This document shows positions 1 to 6,653 of a stretch of 10,362 nucleotides of DNA, piece after piece. The stretch comes from an uncultured Clostridia bacterium. GTDB taxonomy: Bacteria > Bacillota > Clostridia > TANB77 > CAG-508. The position numbers and the translations under genes are program-made. How positions within the stretch are numbered: position 1 is the first letter of the stretch; the number at the start of each line of letters is the position of its first letter. The notes beneath the pieces are model-generated. The model worked only from the letters and a program-made list of their open reading frames with translations. It had not been told where the DNA came from and did not search any database. The stretch is from contig CAKPNI010000038.1 of the NCBI GenBank assembly GCA_934168355.1, positions 1-10,362 on the forward strand. Reading direction: 5' to 3'.

Positions 1-94
1 TGATATTTCTTATGTTTTATCTGATAAGGATTTTGAGGTTGAAAATACTATTTTGAGAAAAGGTAAGAAGATTTTTTATTGTTTAGAGAGATAA
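1..94 (+). CDS. 3' end of an unidentified gene (30 codons visible)
   Basis: An open frame enters from the left edge, with its first full codon at base 2, and ends in TAA at 92-94. The visible peptide ends GKKIFYCLER. It is immediately followed by a strong intrinsic terminator, which supports a genuine gene end. Thirty residues are too few to recognise a family, so no function is proposed. It points toward the following UPF0182 gene, so the two are convergent. Confidence 0.55.
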   Translation, partial: DISYVLSDKDFEVENTILRKGKKIFYCLER

Positions 95-100
95 AATTAT

Positions 101-133
101 CCCAATGACTGCATGTCATTGGGTATTTTTTTT
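101..133 (+). terminator. Rho-independent terminator after the first partial gene
   Basis: A perfect 9-bp stem (CCCAATGAC / GTCATTGGG, arms 101-109 and 115-123) with a 5-base loop is followed by TA and eight T residues (126-133). It starts 7 bases after the TAA stop of the upstream gene. The rightward orientation is clear from the T-tract. Read on the minus strand it has only a weak T-run (ATAATTTTAT) and could be a poor terminator for the UPF0182 gene. Confidence 0.9.
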
Positions 134-150
134 GCAAAAGGACCATTTCT

Positions 151-202
151 TTTTGTATTAGGGACGGTTCTTTTCGCGAAAAGAACCGTCCCCAATACGA
201 AA
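151..202. repeat. Long inverted repeat with GGGACGGTTCTTTT core
   Basis: Arms 151-176 and 177-202 form a near-perfect palindrome with no loop. The inner 16 bp per arm (161-176 / 177-192) are perfect; outward there is one mismatch and one G-U pair. The core GGGACGGTTCTTTT resembles that of the palindrome at 6651-6729 (GGGACCGGTTCTTTT), so both may belong to one dispersed repeat family. It lies 2 bases beyond the stop of the leftward UPF0182 gene and could act as a 3' stabilising or terminating hairpin, but no T-tract follows on either strand. From general knowledge, GGGACGGTTCTTTT-type palindromes recur in Firmicutes genomes, possibly as REP- or MITE-like elements. That assignment is inference. 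Confidence 0.75.
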
Positions 203-204
203 TA

Positions 205-2979
205 TTATTCTGTCACTGTCTCATTAGAAACTACATTTTCTTCAACAACAATATTATTATCCTCACTCTTCTTCTCTTCATCAGTTCTCTTTTTCAAAGT
301 CTGAATCAAACTCTGTAACTTCTGAATATCTGTACCCATAAGTTCCCAATTATTACTTTCCAAAGATTCTGACAAATTATCATTGGCCTTAATTATAGAA
401 TCTATTAAGCCCTCTATATCATCAGTACTATTTAATTCTATCTTTGTAGCAGATTTAGAAATTAAGCTTTGCATAGCTTCCTGTAAATTATTTCCAATTG
501 CAACCTTATTTCCAGATGCTATAATAACTTTTTTAAGTACAGGTATATCACTTTCATTTACAAGTGTTTGATAAACAGGTTCTACATAAATTAAGGTATT
601 CTCAACCGGAACTATAATCATATTTCTTGTAACCTTTGCTCCAGTAACAGATAAGTCATCTATTTGGCTTTGTATTGTTTCATCTTGAGCAATTTGAGTA
701 TCTAGTTGTGTTGGACCAAGTATGGTTGTATCTGAATGTAATGTTTTTAATGTTAATTTATTTTGTCCATTTTCAACTGTACCAATTAGATATGATGAAA
801 TGTTTTGTTTATTTTTTGGAGTATACATTTGTATCAAGCCAATTGTTTCTTCCCCATCAGCATTTGCAACCATTGTGTAATATGGTTTTAAGATATTTTT
901 GTTTTTAGTATTTGTACTTTGAGAAGAATTTTTGTATATTGCTTTTTCCCATGTATTGTCACTTCTATATAATACATCAGCTTTTGTGTTATGATATTCT
1001 TCTAACATTGTTGATTGTACATTATATAAAAATTCTGGATAGATAAATTGTTCTTGTATTGTCTTAGATATTTCACTATCTAAGTCTTGAAACAATTTTG
1101 GATATACTTTTCTATATGCCATAGCAATTGGGTCTGTTCTATCTGTTATATAATATTTCATTTCTCCTGTATAACTATTTATTATTACTTTTATTGAATT
1201 TCTTATATAATTTATATCTCTTTTTTGACCATTATACTCTATTTCTGCATATGTAGAATATGGATAACTACTAGATACTGTATATGCGTCAATTACCCAA
1301 TACATATCCCCATTTTCATCTATAACTGTGTATGGATTGTTATCATACATTACATCTGGCAAAGCTAGTTTGGCTCTTTTTATTATGTTTCTATTTATTA
1401 GAATTTTGCTTTCTGATGTTACAGAACCTGAAAGTGCTATATTTATATTTTGCTCTTTTATTCCTAAAATTAGTCTATCTAGGAAGTTCATTTTAAGTCC
1501 CGCTTCTCCTTGGTAGTTTGTTTCATAGTCTTGTTGCTCATCTGAATAATCAAATTCTTTTTTATCCTTTGCATTTGTTACAACTGTTGTGTTTGTCTCT
1601 AGTCCATAGTAAATTCTTGGTTCTGTTACCTTTACAACATTACTTTCATTTCCTACTAAATCATTTTGAAGATATTTGATTGTTCCATCACTTGTTGTTT
1701 CTGAACCTGATGTAAATATTAAACCATATCCATGTGTATATTCATATGTTTTGCTATTATATGTTCTTCTATTGTTTATTATTTCTCTAGGCGTTACATA
1801 CATGATTTTCTGTGTTCCATCTACTTTGTAACTTGCTATTTTTGCAGTTTTGTATGTATAATATCCTGAACCTACTTGGGTTTCATTTAGGTTTTCTAAT
1901 ACTGTTTGTTTGTCTATTATTGCAGTATTATTTATTATTTCTTGATTTTTTTGTACTTCTTCATCTGTTATTGTTCCTGTATAATCTAGGTTTTCTGTTT
2001 CACAATCAATTCCATATGCCTTTTTGGTTGTTGATATATTGCTTTCTATGTATTTTCTTTCTTTATCAAATTCGTTTTGATTTACAAATATTAAATCAAA
2101 TCCTAACATTACTATAAATAGTACTACTAAATATATTGGAACTACGACTAAATCTTTTAATATTTTGGATTGATTTTCATTTTTGAAGTCATGTACAGCT
2201 CTAAATATGGAGATAAGTATAATTACTGCTAAAATATTATATCCCCAATATTTTATTGTACTATCAACTAATCCAGCTCCTGCTAGTTTTATTCCATTGT
2301 CTGTTGTTAGGAAATTATCAAAAACTATATCCATTGAACATATTAATATGTATCCACATAATCCTACTGCAATTAGTCTTATACTTCTATATAATGTTTT
2401 CATTGCTAAATTTTGTCTTAATGTTTCTTTGTCTATTCCATTAAAGTATTTGTTAAATACTATTACATAATATGCAAATGTGTATATTATTATTCCTATA
2501 CATATTGCGATAAAATACTGCATAGCCATTTTGAGTAACGGCTCTATAAACATGAAAAAAGAAACATCTAGTCCAAATACTGCATCAACTTCCCTAAAAC
2601 TTGTATTACTTATACATAAAATTATATTTGGTGTAAATTTTTTCGCAACAATTAAACTTTCTATAATTGCAGTTACTATTGCAATTGATTTGTTTGGCAG
2701 TTTTGGTATCGGTTTATTTTCCTGTTCAAAAAATACTTTTAGCCCTTTTTTTATTTTTCGCCCTGTAAAGTACATGATGATGTATACTAATACAAAGTTT
2801 ATTAATAATACTACATAATAATATTTTTCTTTGGTTAAAAATGTTTGTAGATAATTTTCTCCTAGTTCTTTGTATTCTAAATAACTTCCTCTAAAGTTTA
2901 TGTATGTCATTATAGCACATACTATTAAGAATATGGTAACTAAGATTCTACGAAGTGTTAATATTTTCTTTTTTTCCAT
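205..2979 (-). CDS. UPF0182 family multipass membrane protein with large extracytoplasmic domain
   Basis: This 924-residue protein matches the UPF0182 family (Pfam UPF0182, COG1615), whose biochemical role is unknown. Seven hydrophobic segments fill the N-terminal third (about residues 11-28, 53-72, 97-112, 153-175, 199-216, 244-262 and 275-299), and a large, probably extracytoplasmic domain follows. Family hallmarks include YTHGYGL (414-420), EPRIYYG (453-459), DMYWVIDAYTVSSSYPYS (558-575), NYIRNSIKVI (590-599) and KVAIGNNLQEA (825-835). The tail is acidic and E/N/V-rich. I place the start at 2979 because AGAGGA lies 5 bases upstream there. The frame stays open for 26 more codons to an ATG at 3057, but that stretch lies over the promoter and terminator. 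It follows ftsY after a terminator, so it is probably its own transcript. Length is in the family's usual range. Family membership is near certain; the function is not known. Confidence 0.93.
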   Translation of the reverse strand: MEKKKILTLRRILVTIFLIVCAIMTYINFRGSYLEYKELGENYLQTFLTKEKYYYVVLLINFVLVYIIMYFTGRKIKKGLKVFFEQENKPIPKLPNKSIAIVTAIIESLIVAKKFTPNIILCISNTSFREVDAVFGLDVSFFMFIEPLLKMAMQYFIAICIGIIIYTFAYYVIVFNKYFNGIDKETLRQNLAMKTLYRSIRLIAVGLCGYILICSMDIVFDNFLTTDNGIKLAGAGLVDSTIKYWGYNILAVIILISIFRAVHDFKNENQSKILKDLVVVPIYLVVLFIVMLGFDLIFVNQNEFDKERKYIESNISTTKKAYGIDCETENLDYTGTITDEEVQKNQEIINNTAIIDKQTVLENLNETQVGSGYYTYKTAKIASYKVDGTQKIMYVTPREIINNRRTYNSKTYEYTHGYGLIFTSGSETTSDGTIKYLQNDLVGNESNVVKVTEPRIYYGLETNTTVVTNAKDKKEFDYSDEQQDYETNYQGEAGLKMNFLDRLILGIKEQNINIALSGSVTSESKILINRNIIKRAKLALPDVMYDNNPYTVIDENGDMYWVIDAYTVSSSYPYSTYAEIEYNGQKRDINYIRNSIKVIINSYTGEMKYYITDRTDPIAMAYRKVYPKLFQDLDSEISKTIQEQFIYPEFLYNVQSTMLEEYHNTKADVLYRSDNTWEKAIYKNSSQSTNTKNKNILKPYYTMVANADGEETIGLIQMYTPKNKQNISSYLIGTVENGQNKLTLKTLHSDTTILGPTQLDTQIAQDETIQSQIDDLSVTGAKVTRNMIIVPVENTLIYVEPVYQTLVNESDIPVLKKVIIASGNKVAIGNNLQEAMQSLISKSATKIELNSTDDIEGLIDSIIKANDNLSESLESNNWELMGTDIQKLQSLIQTLKKRTDEEKKSEDNNIVVEENVVSNETVTE

Positions 2980-3010
2980 TTTATTCCTCTTTTCTTTTAA
3001 ATTCCTGTCT

Positions 3011-3039
3011 ATTATAGCATATATTGCAAAAAAAAGCAA
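3011..3039 (-). promoter_or_regulatory. Sigma-A type promoter for the UPF0182 gene
   Basis: On the minus strand TTGCTT (3034-3039) is separated by 17 bases from a perfect TATAAT (3011-3016), which is preceded by TGC and so has an extended -10. It lies about 32 bases before the chosen ATG at 2979. Its -35 overlaps the T-run of the ftsY terminator, so one stretch both ends the ftsY transcript and starts the next. Assigned by consensus only. Confidence 0.65.
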
Positions 3040-3076
3040 AAAATAAGCATGTACCATTTTGGGTACATACTTATTT
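3027..3076 (-). terminator. Rho-independent terminator after ftsY
   Basis: Arms 3041-3055 and 3062-3076 form a 15-bp stem with one mismatch and a 6-base loop. On the minus strand it is followed by T-rich sequence (ATTTTTTGCTTTTTTTTGC). The upstream arm touches the ftsY TAA stop at 3076-3078. It should separate ftsY from the UPF0182 gene. Confidence 0.85.
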
Positions 3077-3981
3077 TATATTATAGCTTTTGCAAAATCT
3101 TCACTATTAAATACTTCCATATCGTCTATTTGTTCACCAACACCAATAAATTTTACTGGTATTTTGTTTTCTTCTACTATTCCAACAACTACTCCACCTT
3201 TACTTGAACCATCTAATTTAGTTAAAACAAGTCCTGTTACATCTGTTTCTTGTTTAAATGCTTTTACTTGATTTATTGCATTTTGTCCTGTCGTTGCATC
3301 TAGAACCAAAAGCACTTCTTGGCTTAGGTTTCCCATTTCTTTGTTTATTACTTTTTTAATTTTATGAAGCTCATCCATTAAGTATTTTTTGTTATGCAAA
3401 CGACCTGCAGTGTCTACTATTAATACATCTGCATTTGTTTCTTTGGTTCTTCTTATTGCCTCATATACTACTGATGCTGGGTCATGTCCTTCTTCTTTTT
3501 TTACTAGTTCACATCCTGCTCTATTTGCCCATACTTCTAGTTGCTCTACTGCTGCTGCTCTAAATGTATCTGCTGCTGCTATTACTACTTTTTTGCCGTC
3601 TTGTTTTAGCCTATTTGCTATTTTTCCTATTGAGGTTGTTTTTCCTACTCCATTTACTCCTACTACAAGTATTACTGATGGAGTCGTATTTAGGTTTAAA
3701 CTATTATCTACTTCATCAAATATTGCTTTTATTTCTTCTCTTAGTGCTTGTTTTACTTCTTCTTCATCTTTGATGTTATCTTTTTTTATTCTTTTCCTTA
3801 AATTATTTACTATTTTTACTGATGTATCTACTCCCATGTCTGACATTATAAGTATTTCTTCTAGTTCTTCTAAAAATTCTTCATCTACTTTTCTAAAATT
3901 ACTGAATACATCATTTATTTTTGTGTTAAAAGATTCTTTTGTTTTGTTTAATCCCGTTTTTAATTTTTCAAAAAATCCCAT
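3076..3981 (-). CDS. ftsY: Signal recognition particle receptor FtsY
   Basis: FtsY is the SRP receptor GTPase, which docks ribosome-SRP complexes at the membrane for co-translational insertion. The 301 residues carry a helical N domain (about 1-90) and the SRP-type G domain: P-loop GVNGVGKT (108-115), DTFRAAA (138-144), DTAGR (190-194), TKLDGSSKGG (254-263) and GVGEQIDDM (280-288). There is no long acidic A domain, as is common in Firmicutes; a short basic amphipathic N-terminus (MGFFEKLKTGLNKTK) probably binds the membrane. The start is supported by AGAGGAA a few bases upstream. It lies 29 bases downstream of tRNA-Thr with no terminator between, so the two are probably co-transcribed. The conserved Arg of DTAGR is encoded by CGT. 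Confidence 0.98.
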   Translation of the reverse strand: MGFFEKLKTGLNKTKESFNTKINDVFSNFRKVDEEFLEELEEILIMSDMGVDTSVKIVNNLRKRIKKDNIKDEEEVKQALREEIKAIFDEVDNSLNLNTTPSVILVVGVNGVGKTTSIGKIANRLKQDGKKVVIAAADTFRAAAVEQLEVWANRAGCELVKKEEGHDPASVVYEAIRRTKETNADVLIVDTAGRLHNKKYLMDELHKIKKVINKEMGNLSQEVLLVLDATTGQNAINQVKAFKQETDVTGLVLTKLDGSSKGGVVVGIVEENKIPVKFIGVGEQIDDMEVFNSEDFAKAII

Positions 3982-4010
3982 TTTTATGTTCCTCTTTTCT
4001 TTTTGTATTT

Positions 4011-4086
4011 TGGAGCCACTAAGCAGAATCGAACTGCTGGCCTACGGGTTACGAATCCGTCGCTCTACCAACTGAGCTATAGTGGC
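4011..4086 (-). tRNA. tRNA-Thr, anticodon CGT
   Basis: A complete 76-base cloverleaf reads on the minus strand. It has acceptor GCCACTA/TAGTGGC (7 bp), D stem GCTC/GAGC, a seven-base anticodon loop TTCGTAA with anticodon CGT at 4051-4053, T stem AGCAG/CTGCT with loop TTCGATT, discriminator T and an encoded CCA. CGT reads ACG, so it carries threonine. The anticodon stem ACGGA/CCCGT has an A-C mismatch at pair 31-39, next to the loop. As an ANN-decoding tRNA it is an expected substrate for t6A37, made with the TsaE and TsaB encoded about 1 kb away. It sits between the adaptor gene (17 bases away) and ftsY (29 bases away). Confidence 0.97.
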
Positions 4087-4092
4087 ATAAAG

Positions 4093-4117
4093 ATTAGTGA
4101 AAACTATGTTTCACTAA
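4093..4117 (-). terminator. Weak hairpin between adaptor gene and tRNA-Thr
   Basis: Arms TTAGTGAAA (4094-4102) and TTTCACTAA (4109-4117) form a 9-bp, AT-rich stem that spans the adaptor gene's TAG stop. On the minus strand only TCTTTA follows before the tRNA begins. It could be a weak terminator or a processing site upstream of the tRNA. It is not convincing enough to call a transcript end. Confidence 0.35.
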
Positions 4118-4856
4118 CCACATTTTTATTCTCATTATTTTTATTAACAACAGTAGTTGTAGATTTAACAATTTGAACACTATCTCCTACATTTAATCCA
4201 TAAGTAATTTCCACATAATAATCATCAGATATTCCCGTTTTTATATAAACTTGTTTTGCTGTTCCATCATCTTGAACAACATCAACATATTCTTTACCTT
4301 CTTCATCTTTTTGAACTGCTTCTACTGGTAAACCTACAACATTTTCTGCTTTTTCAATAATTACAGTACAATTTGCTTGCATGTTTTCTTCAATTCTTTC
4401 ATCAGGGTTTGTTATTTCTACATTTAAAGTTGATTTGTTATTTATGTCTTTGTTTATTTTTGTTACTTTGCCGACATAGTTTAAGGTTTCCTCATCTTTT
4501 TTTATTGAAATTTCAACATCTTGATTTACATTTGCTTTTTCTAAATTCTTATCTTCTATTGATAATGTAATTTGATATGTTTTTTCTATATCTTCATTAT
4601 TATTTTGTACTTCATTTTCTTGATTTACAGAATCAGTATCAGTTAAATTTTCTTTTGCTTTATACTCAATATTTCCTACTCCGGTTAATGTATTTTTTAT
4701 TGTAACAGTTGATGCTTTCATTTCAATTATACTTGTAGTCGTAACAGTGCTTTCTCCTACATTTTTTGTTTTTTGACTTACAATGATACTATATCCCAAA
4801 GATATTGCAAGAGCTATTCCCATTATTAATATAATTATCCAAGATTTATCTTTCAT
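4104..4856 (-). CDS. Short HlyD/MFP-like membrane-anchored adaptor protein
   Basis: The 250-residue protein has an N-terminal signal anchor (about 6-27). It then has a short beta segment (about 49-66), an acidic N/E-rich linker (about 68-92), a beta-barrel-like region (about 93-170, with ITNPDERIEENMQANCTVII) and a membrane-proximal-like region (about 171-230, VVGLPVEAVQ, then ITYGLNVGDSVQIV). The last two match the C-terminal half of membrane fusion proteins (HlyD/MacA/YknX type), which couple ABC or RND pumps to the envelope. Family members are usually longer, with a lipoyl domain and coiled-coil hairpin; both seem to be replaced here by the short linker. No transporter gene is adjacent, so a pump role is inference. 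The start has AGAGG about 7 bases upstream. It is likely the first gene of a transcript running into tRNA-Thr and ftsY. Confidence 0.7.
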   Translation of the reverse strand: MKDKSWIIILIMGIALAISLGYSIIVSQKTKNVGESTVTTTSIIEMKASTVTIKNTLTGVGNIEYKAKENLTDTDSVNQENEVQNNNEDIEKTYQITLSIEDKNLEKANVNQDVEISIKKDEETLNYVGKVTKINKDINNKSTLNVEITNPDERIEENMQANCTVIIEKAENVVGLPVEAVQKDEEGKEYVDVVQDDGTAKQVYIKTGISDDYYVEITYGLNVGDSVQIVKSTTTVVNKNNENKNVVSET

Positions 4857-4888
4857 TTAATCGCCTCTTCTTATTTAAAACTTCCATT

Positions 4889-4917
4889 ATTATAAATTAA
4901 ATTTCCTAAAAATACAA
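4889..4917 (-). promoter_or_regulatory. Promoter for adaptor-tRNA-ftsY transcript
   Basis: On the minus strand TTGTAT (4912-4917), a 17-base spacer and a perfect TATAAT (4889-4894) lie about 32 bases before the adaptor ATG. The -35 match is modest (TTG only). This is the only good promoter seen upstream of the adaptor, tRNA-Thr and ftsY, which suggests a shared transcript. Confidence 0.55.
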
Positions 4918-4934
4918 CCTTTTTTCAATTTTTG

Positions 4935-4963
4935 TTGCCGAAAACTTAAATTTGTAGTATGAT
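4935..4963 (+). promoter_or_regulatory. Promoter for the tsaE-tsaB-rimI operon
   Basis: TTGCCG (4935-4940), a 17-base spacer and TATGAT (4958-4963) lie about 73 bases before the tsaE ATG. This leaves a leader of about 65 bases containing two CTTATAT direct repeats (about 4992-5010). It diverges from the minus-strand promoter at 4889-4917. Consensus-based call. Confidence 0.5.
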
Positions 4964-5036
4964 AGTAAATAGATTAAAAAAGAGCTAAAGGCTTATATTA
5001 ATACTTATATCGCTTATTTATAGAAAGGAATATTTT

Positions 5037-5510
5037 ATGAAATCAATTAATATAAAATCATCTTCAAGTAACGAAACAATGAATATTGCAAAAATTTTTG
5101 CCAAACACTTAACTAAAGGAGATACCATAGTTTTAACAGGAGAACTTGGTTCAGGCAAGACAAAATTTACAGAAGGATTTTTAAGCTATTTTGGACTAGA
5201 AGAAGAAATATCAAGTCCAACATTCAATATTGTAAATGAATATTCATCAAGTGAAGTAAACATCTATCATTTCGATGTTTACAGACTATCAGATACAGAA
5301 GAGTTTTATGCAATTGGTGGCGAAGAATATTTTGAAAAAGGAATTTGTTTAATCGAATGGGGCGAATTAATAGAAGATGCTTTGCCTTTCCAATATATAC
5401 ATATTTCATTTAAAAAGCCTGAAAATGAGCCTGATTCTCGTTTGCTAAAAGTTGACGCATTGGGGCAAAAATATGAAACTATTTTAGACAAACTAAAGGA
5501 GGAAATTTAA
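5037..5510 (+). CDS. tsaE: TsaE, ATPase for tRNA t6A37 synthesis
   Basis: TsaE (YjeE/YdiB) is the small P-loop ATPase that works with TsaB and TsaD to transfer threonylcarbamoyl to A37 of ANN-decoding tRNAs in the cytoplasm. The 157 residues show the Walker A GELGSGKT (35-42), SPTF (60-63), HFDVYRL (78-84) and EWGE (107-110), all diagnostic of the family, and the length is typical. The ATG at 5037 is preceded by AAAGGA. The next gene, tsaB, begins 1 base after the TAA stop, so the two are translationally close and co-transcribed. Confidence 0.96.
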   Translation: MKSINIKSSSSNETMNIAKIFAKHLTKGDTIVLTGELGSGKTKFTEGFLSYFGLEEEISSPTFNIVNEYSSSEVNIYHFDVYRLSDTEEFYAIGGEEYFEKGICLIEWGELIEDALPFQYIHISFKKPENEPDSRLLKVDALGQKYETILDKLKEEI

Positions 5511-5511
5511 A

Positions 5512-6216
5512 TTGAAAATTTTAAGTATTACAACATCAAGCAAAATTTGTGGAGTAGCTATATTAGAAGATACTTCTATTATAAAAGAAATAAATTTAAA
5601 TAATGGTCTAACACATTCCGAAACATTAATGCCTCTTATTAAGCAAATATTTGAAGAAACAAATTTAACTCTTTCAGATATAGATTTATTAGTTTCAGAC
5701 ATAGGTCCCGGTTCATTTACAGGCATTCGTATCGGAATTTCAACAGTCAAAGCTTTTGCAGATAGTCTAGGAATTCCATCTATTGGTGTAAATTCGTTAG
5801 ATAGTCTTACATATAATTGTGAAAATATGGGAGTCATATGTTCTTTAATAGATGCTAAAAAAAATAATGTATATTGTGAAATATTTGAAAATATTTTAAA
5901 TTCTACTTTTAGCCATATTGTTAAACGTAAAGCATCTTTTGAAAATATCGAAGATTTACTTTTAGAAATAAAAGAAATTAATCCAGAATGTGATATTACT
6001 TTTGTTGGAGATGGAGCTACTACTTATAAAAATGTTATTTTAGACTATTTGCCTTCAGCAAAATTTATAGATAATAATGACTTATCTGCTTCTAAAGTAG
6101 GATTTGCAGGATATTATAATTATACTACTCATAATATTCAAGAAGTTATGCCTTTATATCTTAGAAAATCAGAAGCTGAAAAAAAGCTGGAGGAAAAATT
6201 AAATGGAACAAAATAA
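5512..6216 (+). CDS. tsaB: TsaB, t6A synthesis scaffold (inactive TsaD paralogue)
   Basis: TsaB is the ASKHA-fold partner that stabilises TsaD in the bacterial t6A complex. The 234-residue protein begins MKILSITTSSKICGVAI and contains HSETLMPLI (35-43) and the signature GPGSFTGIRIG (65-75), as expected for TsaB/YeaZ. The start is TTG at 5512, chosen because AAAGGAGG lies about 9 bases upstream and the protein begins exactly at the family N-terminus. It follows tsaE by 1 base and its 3' end overlaps the rimI ATG by 14 bases. The third t6A component, tsaD, often next in Firmicutes, is not in this window. Confidence 0.96.
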   Translation: MKILSITTSSKICGVAILEDTSIIKEINLNNGLTHSETLMPLIKQIFEETNLTLSDIDLLVSDIGPGSFTGIRIGISTVKAFADSLGIPSIGVNSLDSLTYNCENMGVICSLIDAKKNNVYCEIFENILNSTFSHIVKRKASFENIEDLLLEIKEINPECDITFVGDGATTYKNVILDYLPSAKFIDNNDLSASKVGFAGYYNYTTHNIQEVMPLYLRKSEAEKKLEEKLNGTK

Positions 6217-6653
6217 TTTTGAGATTGATTATATGTGCCTTGAAGATTTAGAAAATATAAAAGATATTTTGGAAAATGATTTTGATGATTTTTGGAATTA
6301 TAATGTTTTTAAAAGCGAACTTGAAAACCCTAATTCAACTTACTTTGTTGTAAAATTTGATGGAGAAATTGTTGGTTTTGCAGGTATTTTAGTGGTTTTA
6401 GATGAAGCTGACATTACAAATATAGTTGTTAAGAAGTCTTTTAGAGGTATGCGGAATTTCAAATTTGCTTATGCAAACATTGATTGATTTTTGTGATAAA
6501 AAAAATGTTGCGAAAATAAATTTGGAGGTTTGTTCTATTAATTCTGTTGCAATTGCTCTTTATCAGAAATGGGGTTTTAGGCAAGTTGGGTGTAGAAAAG
6601 GCTATTATCGTGATGGAGATGGGTTGCTGTTTTCTCGTTTTGCTCGTTTGTGA
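6203..6653 (+). CDS. rimI: RimI-like N-acetyltransferase, split by +1 frameshift at an in-frame CGG
   Basis: RimI is the GNAT enzyme that acetylates the N-terminus of ribosomal protein S18 and usually follows tsaB. The ATG at 6203 overlaps tsaB and has GGAGG upstream. The first 83 codons (6203-6451) end in ADITNIVVKKSFRGM; left in that frame, translation stops at 6485-6487 after 94 codons. The rest of the family continues one base over from 6453: GISNLLMQTLIDFC, then LEVCSINSVAIALYQKWGF and GYYRDGDGLLFSRF, to the TGA at 6651-6653. Omitting C6452 restores the acetyl-CoA loop as RGMGIS (81-86) and gives 149 residues, a normal RimI length. The in-frame codon at the break is CGG followed by A, identical to the transketolase break. 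It is a pseudogene, a sequencing error, or a recoded gene; both halves look conserved, with no other lesion. Confidence 0.85.
6449..6455 (+). other. Candidate +1 recoding site, ATG-CGG-A (rimI)
   Basis: The zero-frame reads ATG CGG AAT; the family-consistent reading is ATG, skip C6452, GGA ATT TCA. The P-site codon ATG cannot re-pair well one base forward (TGC), so a classic slippery P-site is unlikely. Reading the A-site quadruplet CGGA as Gly, or out-of-frame GGA decoding at a vacant CGG, fits better. This is inference from alignment to the known GNAT motif. Confidence 0.55.

Noticed and set aside
151..202. CRISPR repeat or tRNA-like structure
   Set aside because: There is a single palindrome with no repeat-spacer periodicity and no cloverleaf; it is a simple inverted repeat.
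2979..3057. Upstream ATG at 3057 as the start of the UPF0182 protein
   Set aside because: The extra 26 codons cover the terminator and promoter, lack a ribosome binding site, and the internal ATG at 2979 has AGAGGA and begins at the family-like N-terminus.
3389..4075. Long plus-strand open frame antisense to ftsY and the tRNA
   Set aside because: It runs through a tRNA, has low-complexity Ser/Phe/Leu composition, no ribosome binding site, and mirrors the clear ftsY coding frame.
4990..5012. CTTATAT direct repeats in the tsaE leader as an operator
   Set aside because: The repeats are short and very AT-rich in an AT-rich leader, so chance is a sufficient explanation.
6449..6455. Classic programmed +1 frameshift by P-site slippage on a slippery codon or at a stop codon
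   Set aside because: The P-site codons differ (ATG and CCA), neither re-pairs well one base forward, and neither break occurs on a stop codon as in prfB. Only CGG-A is common to both sites.
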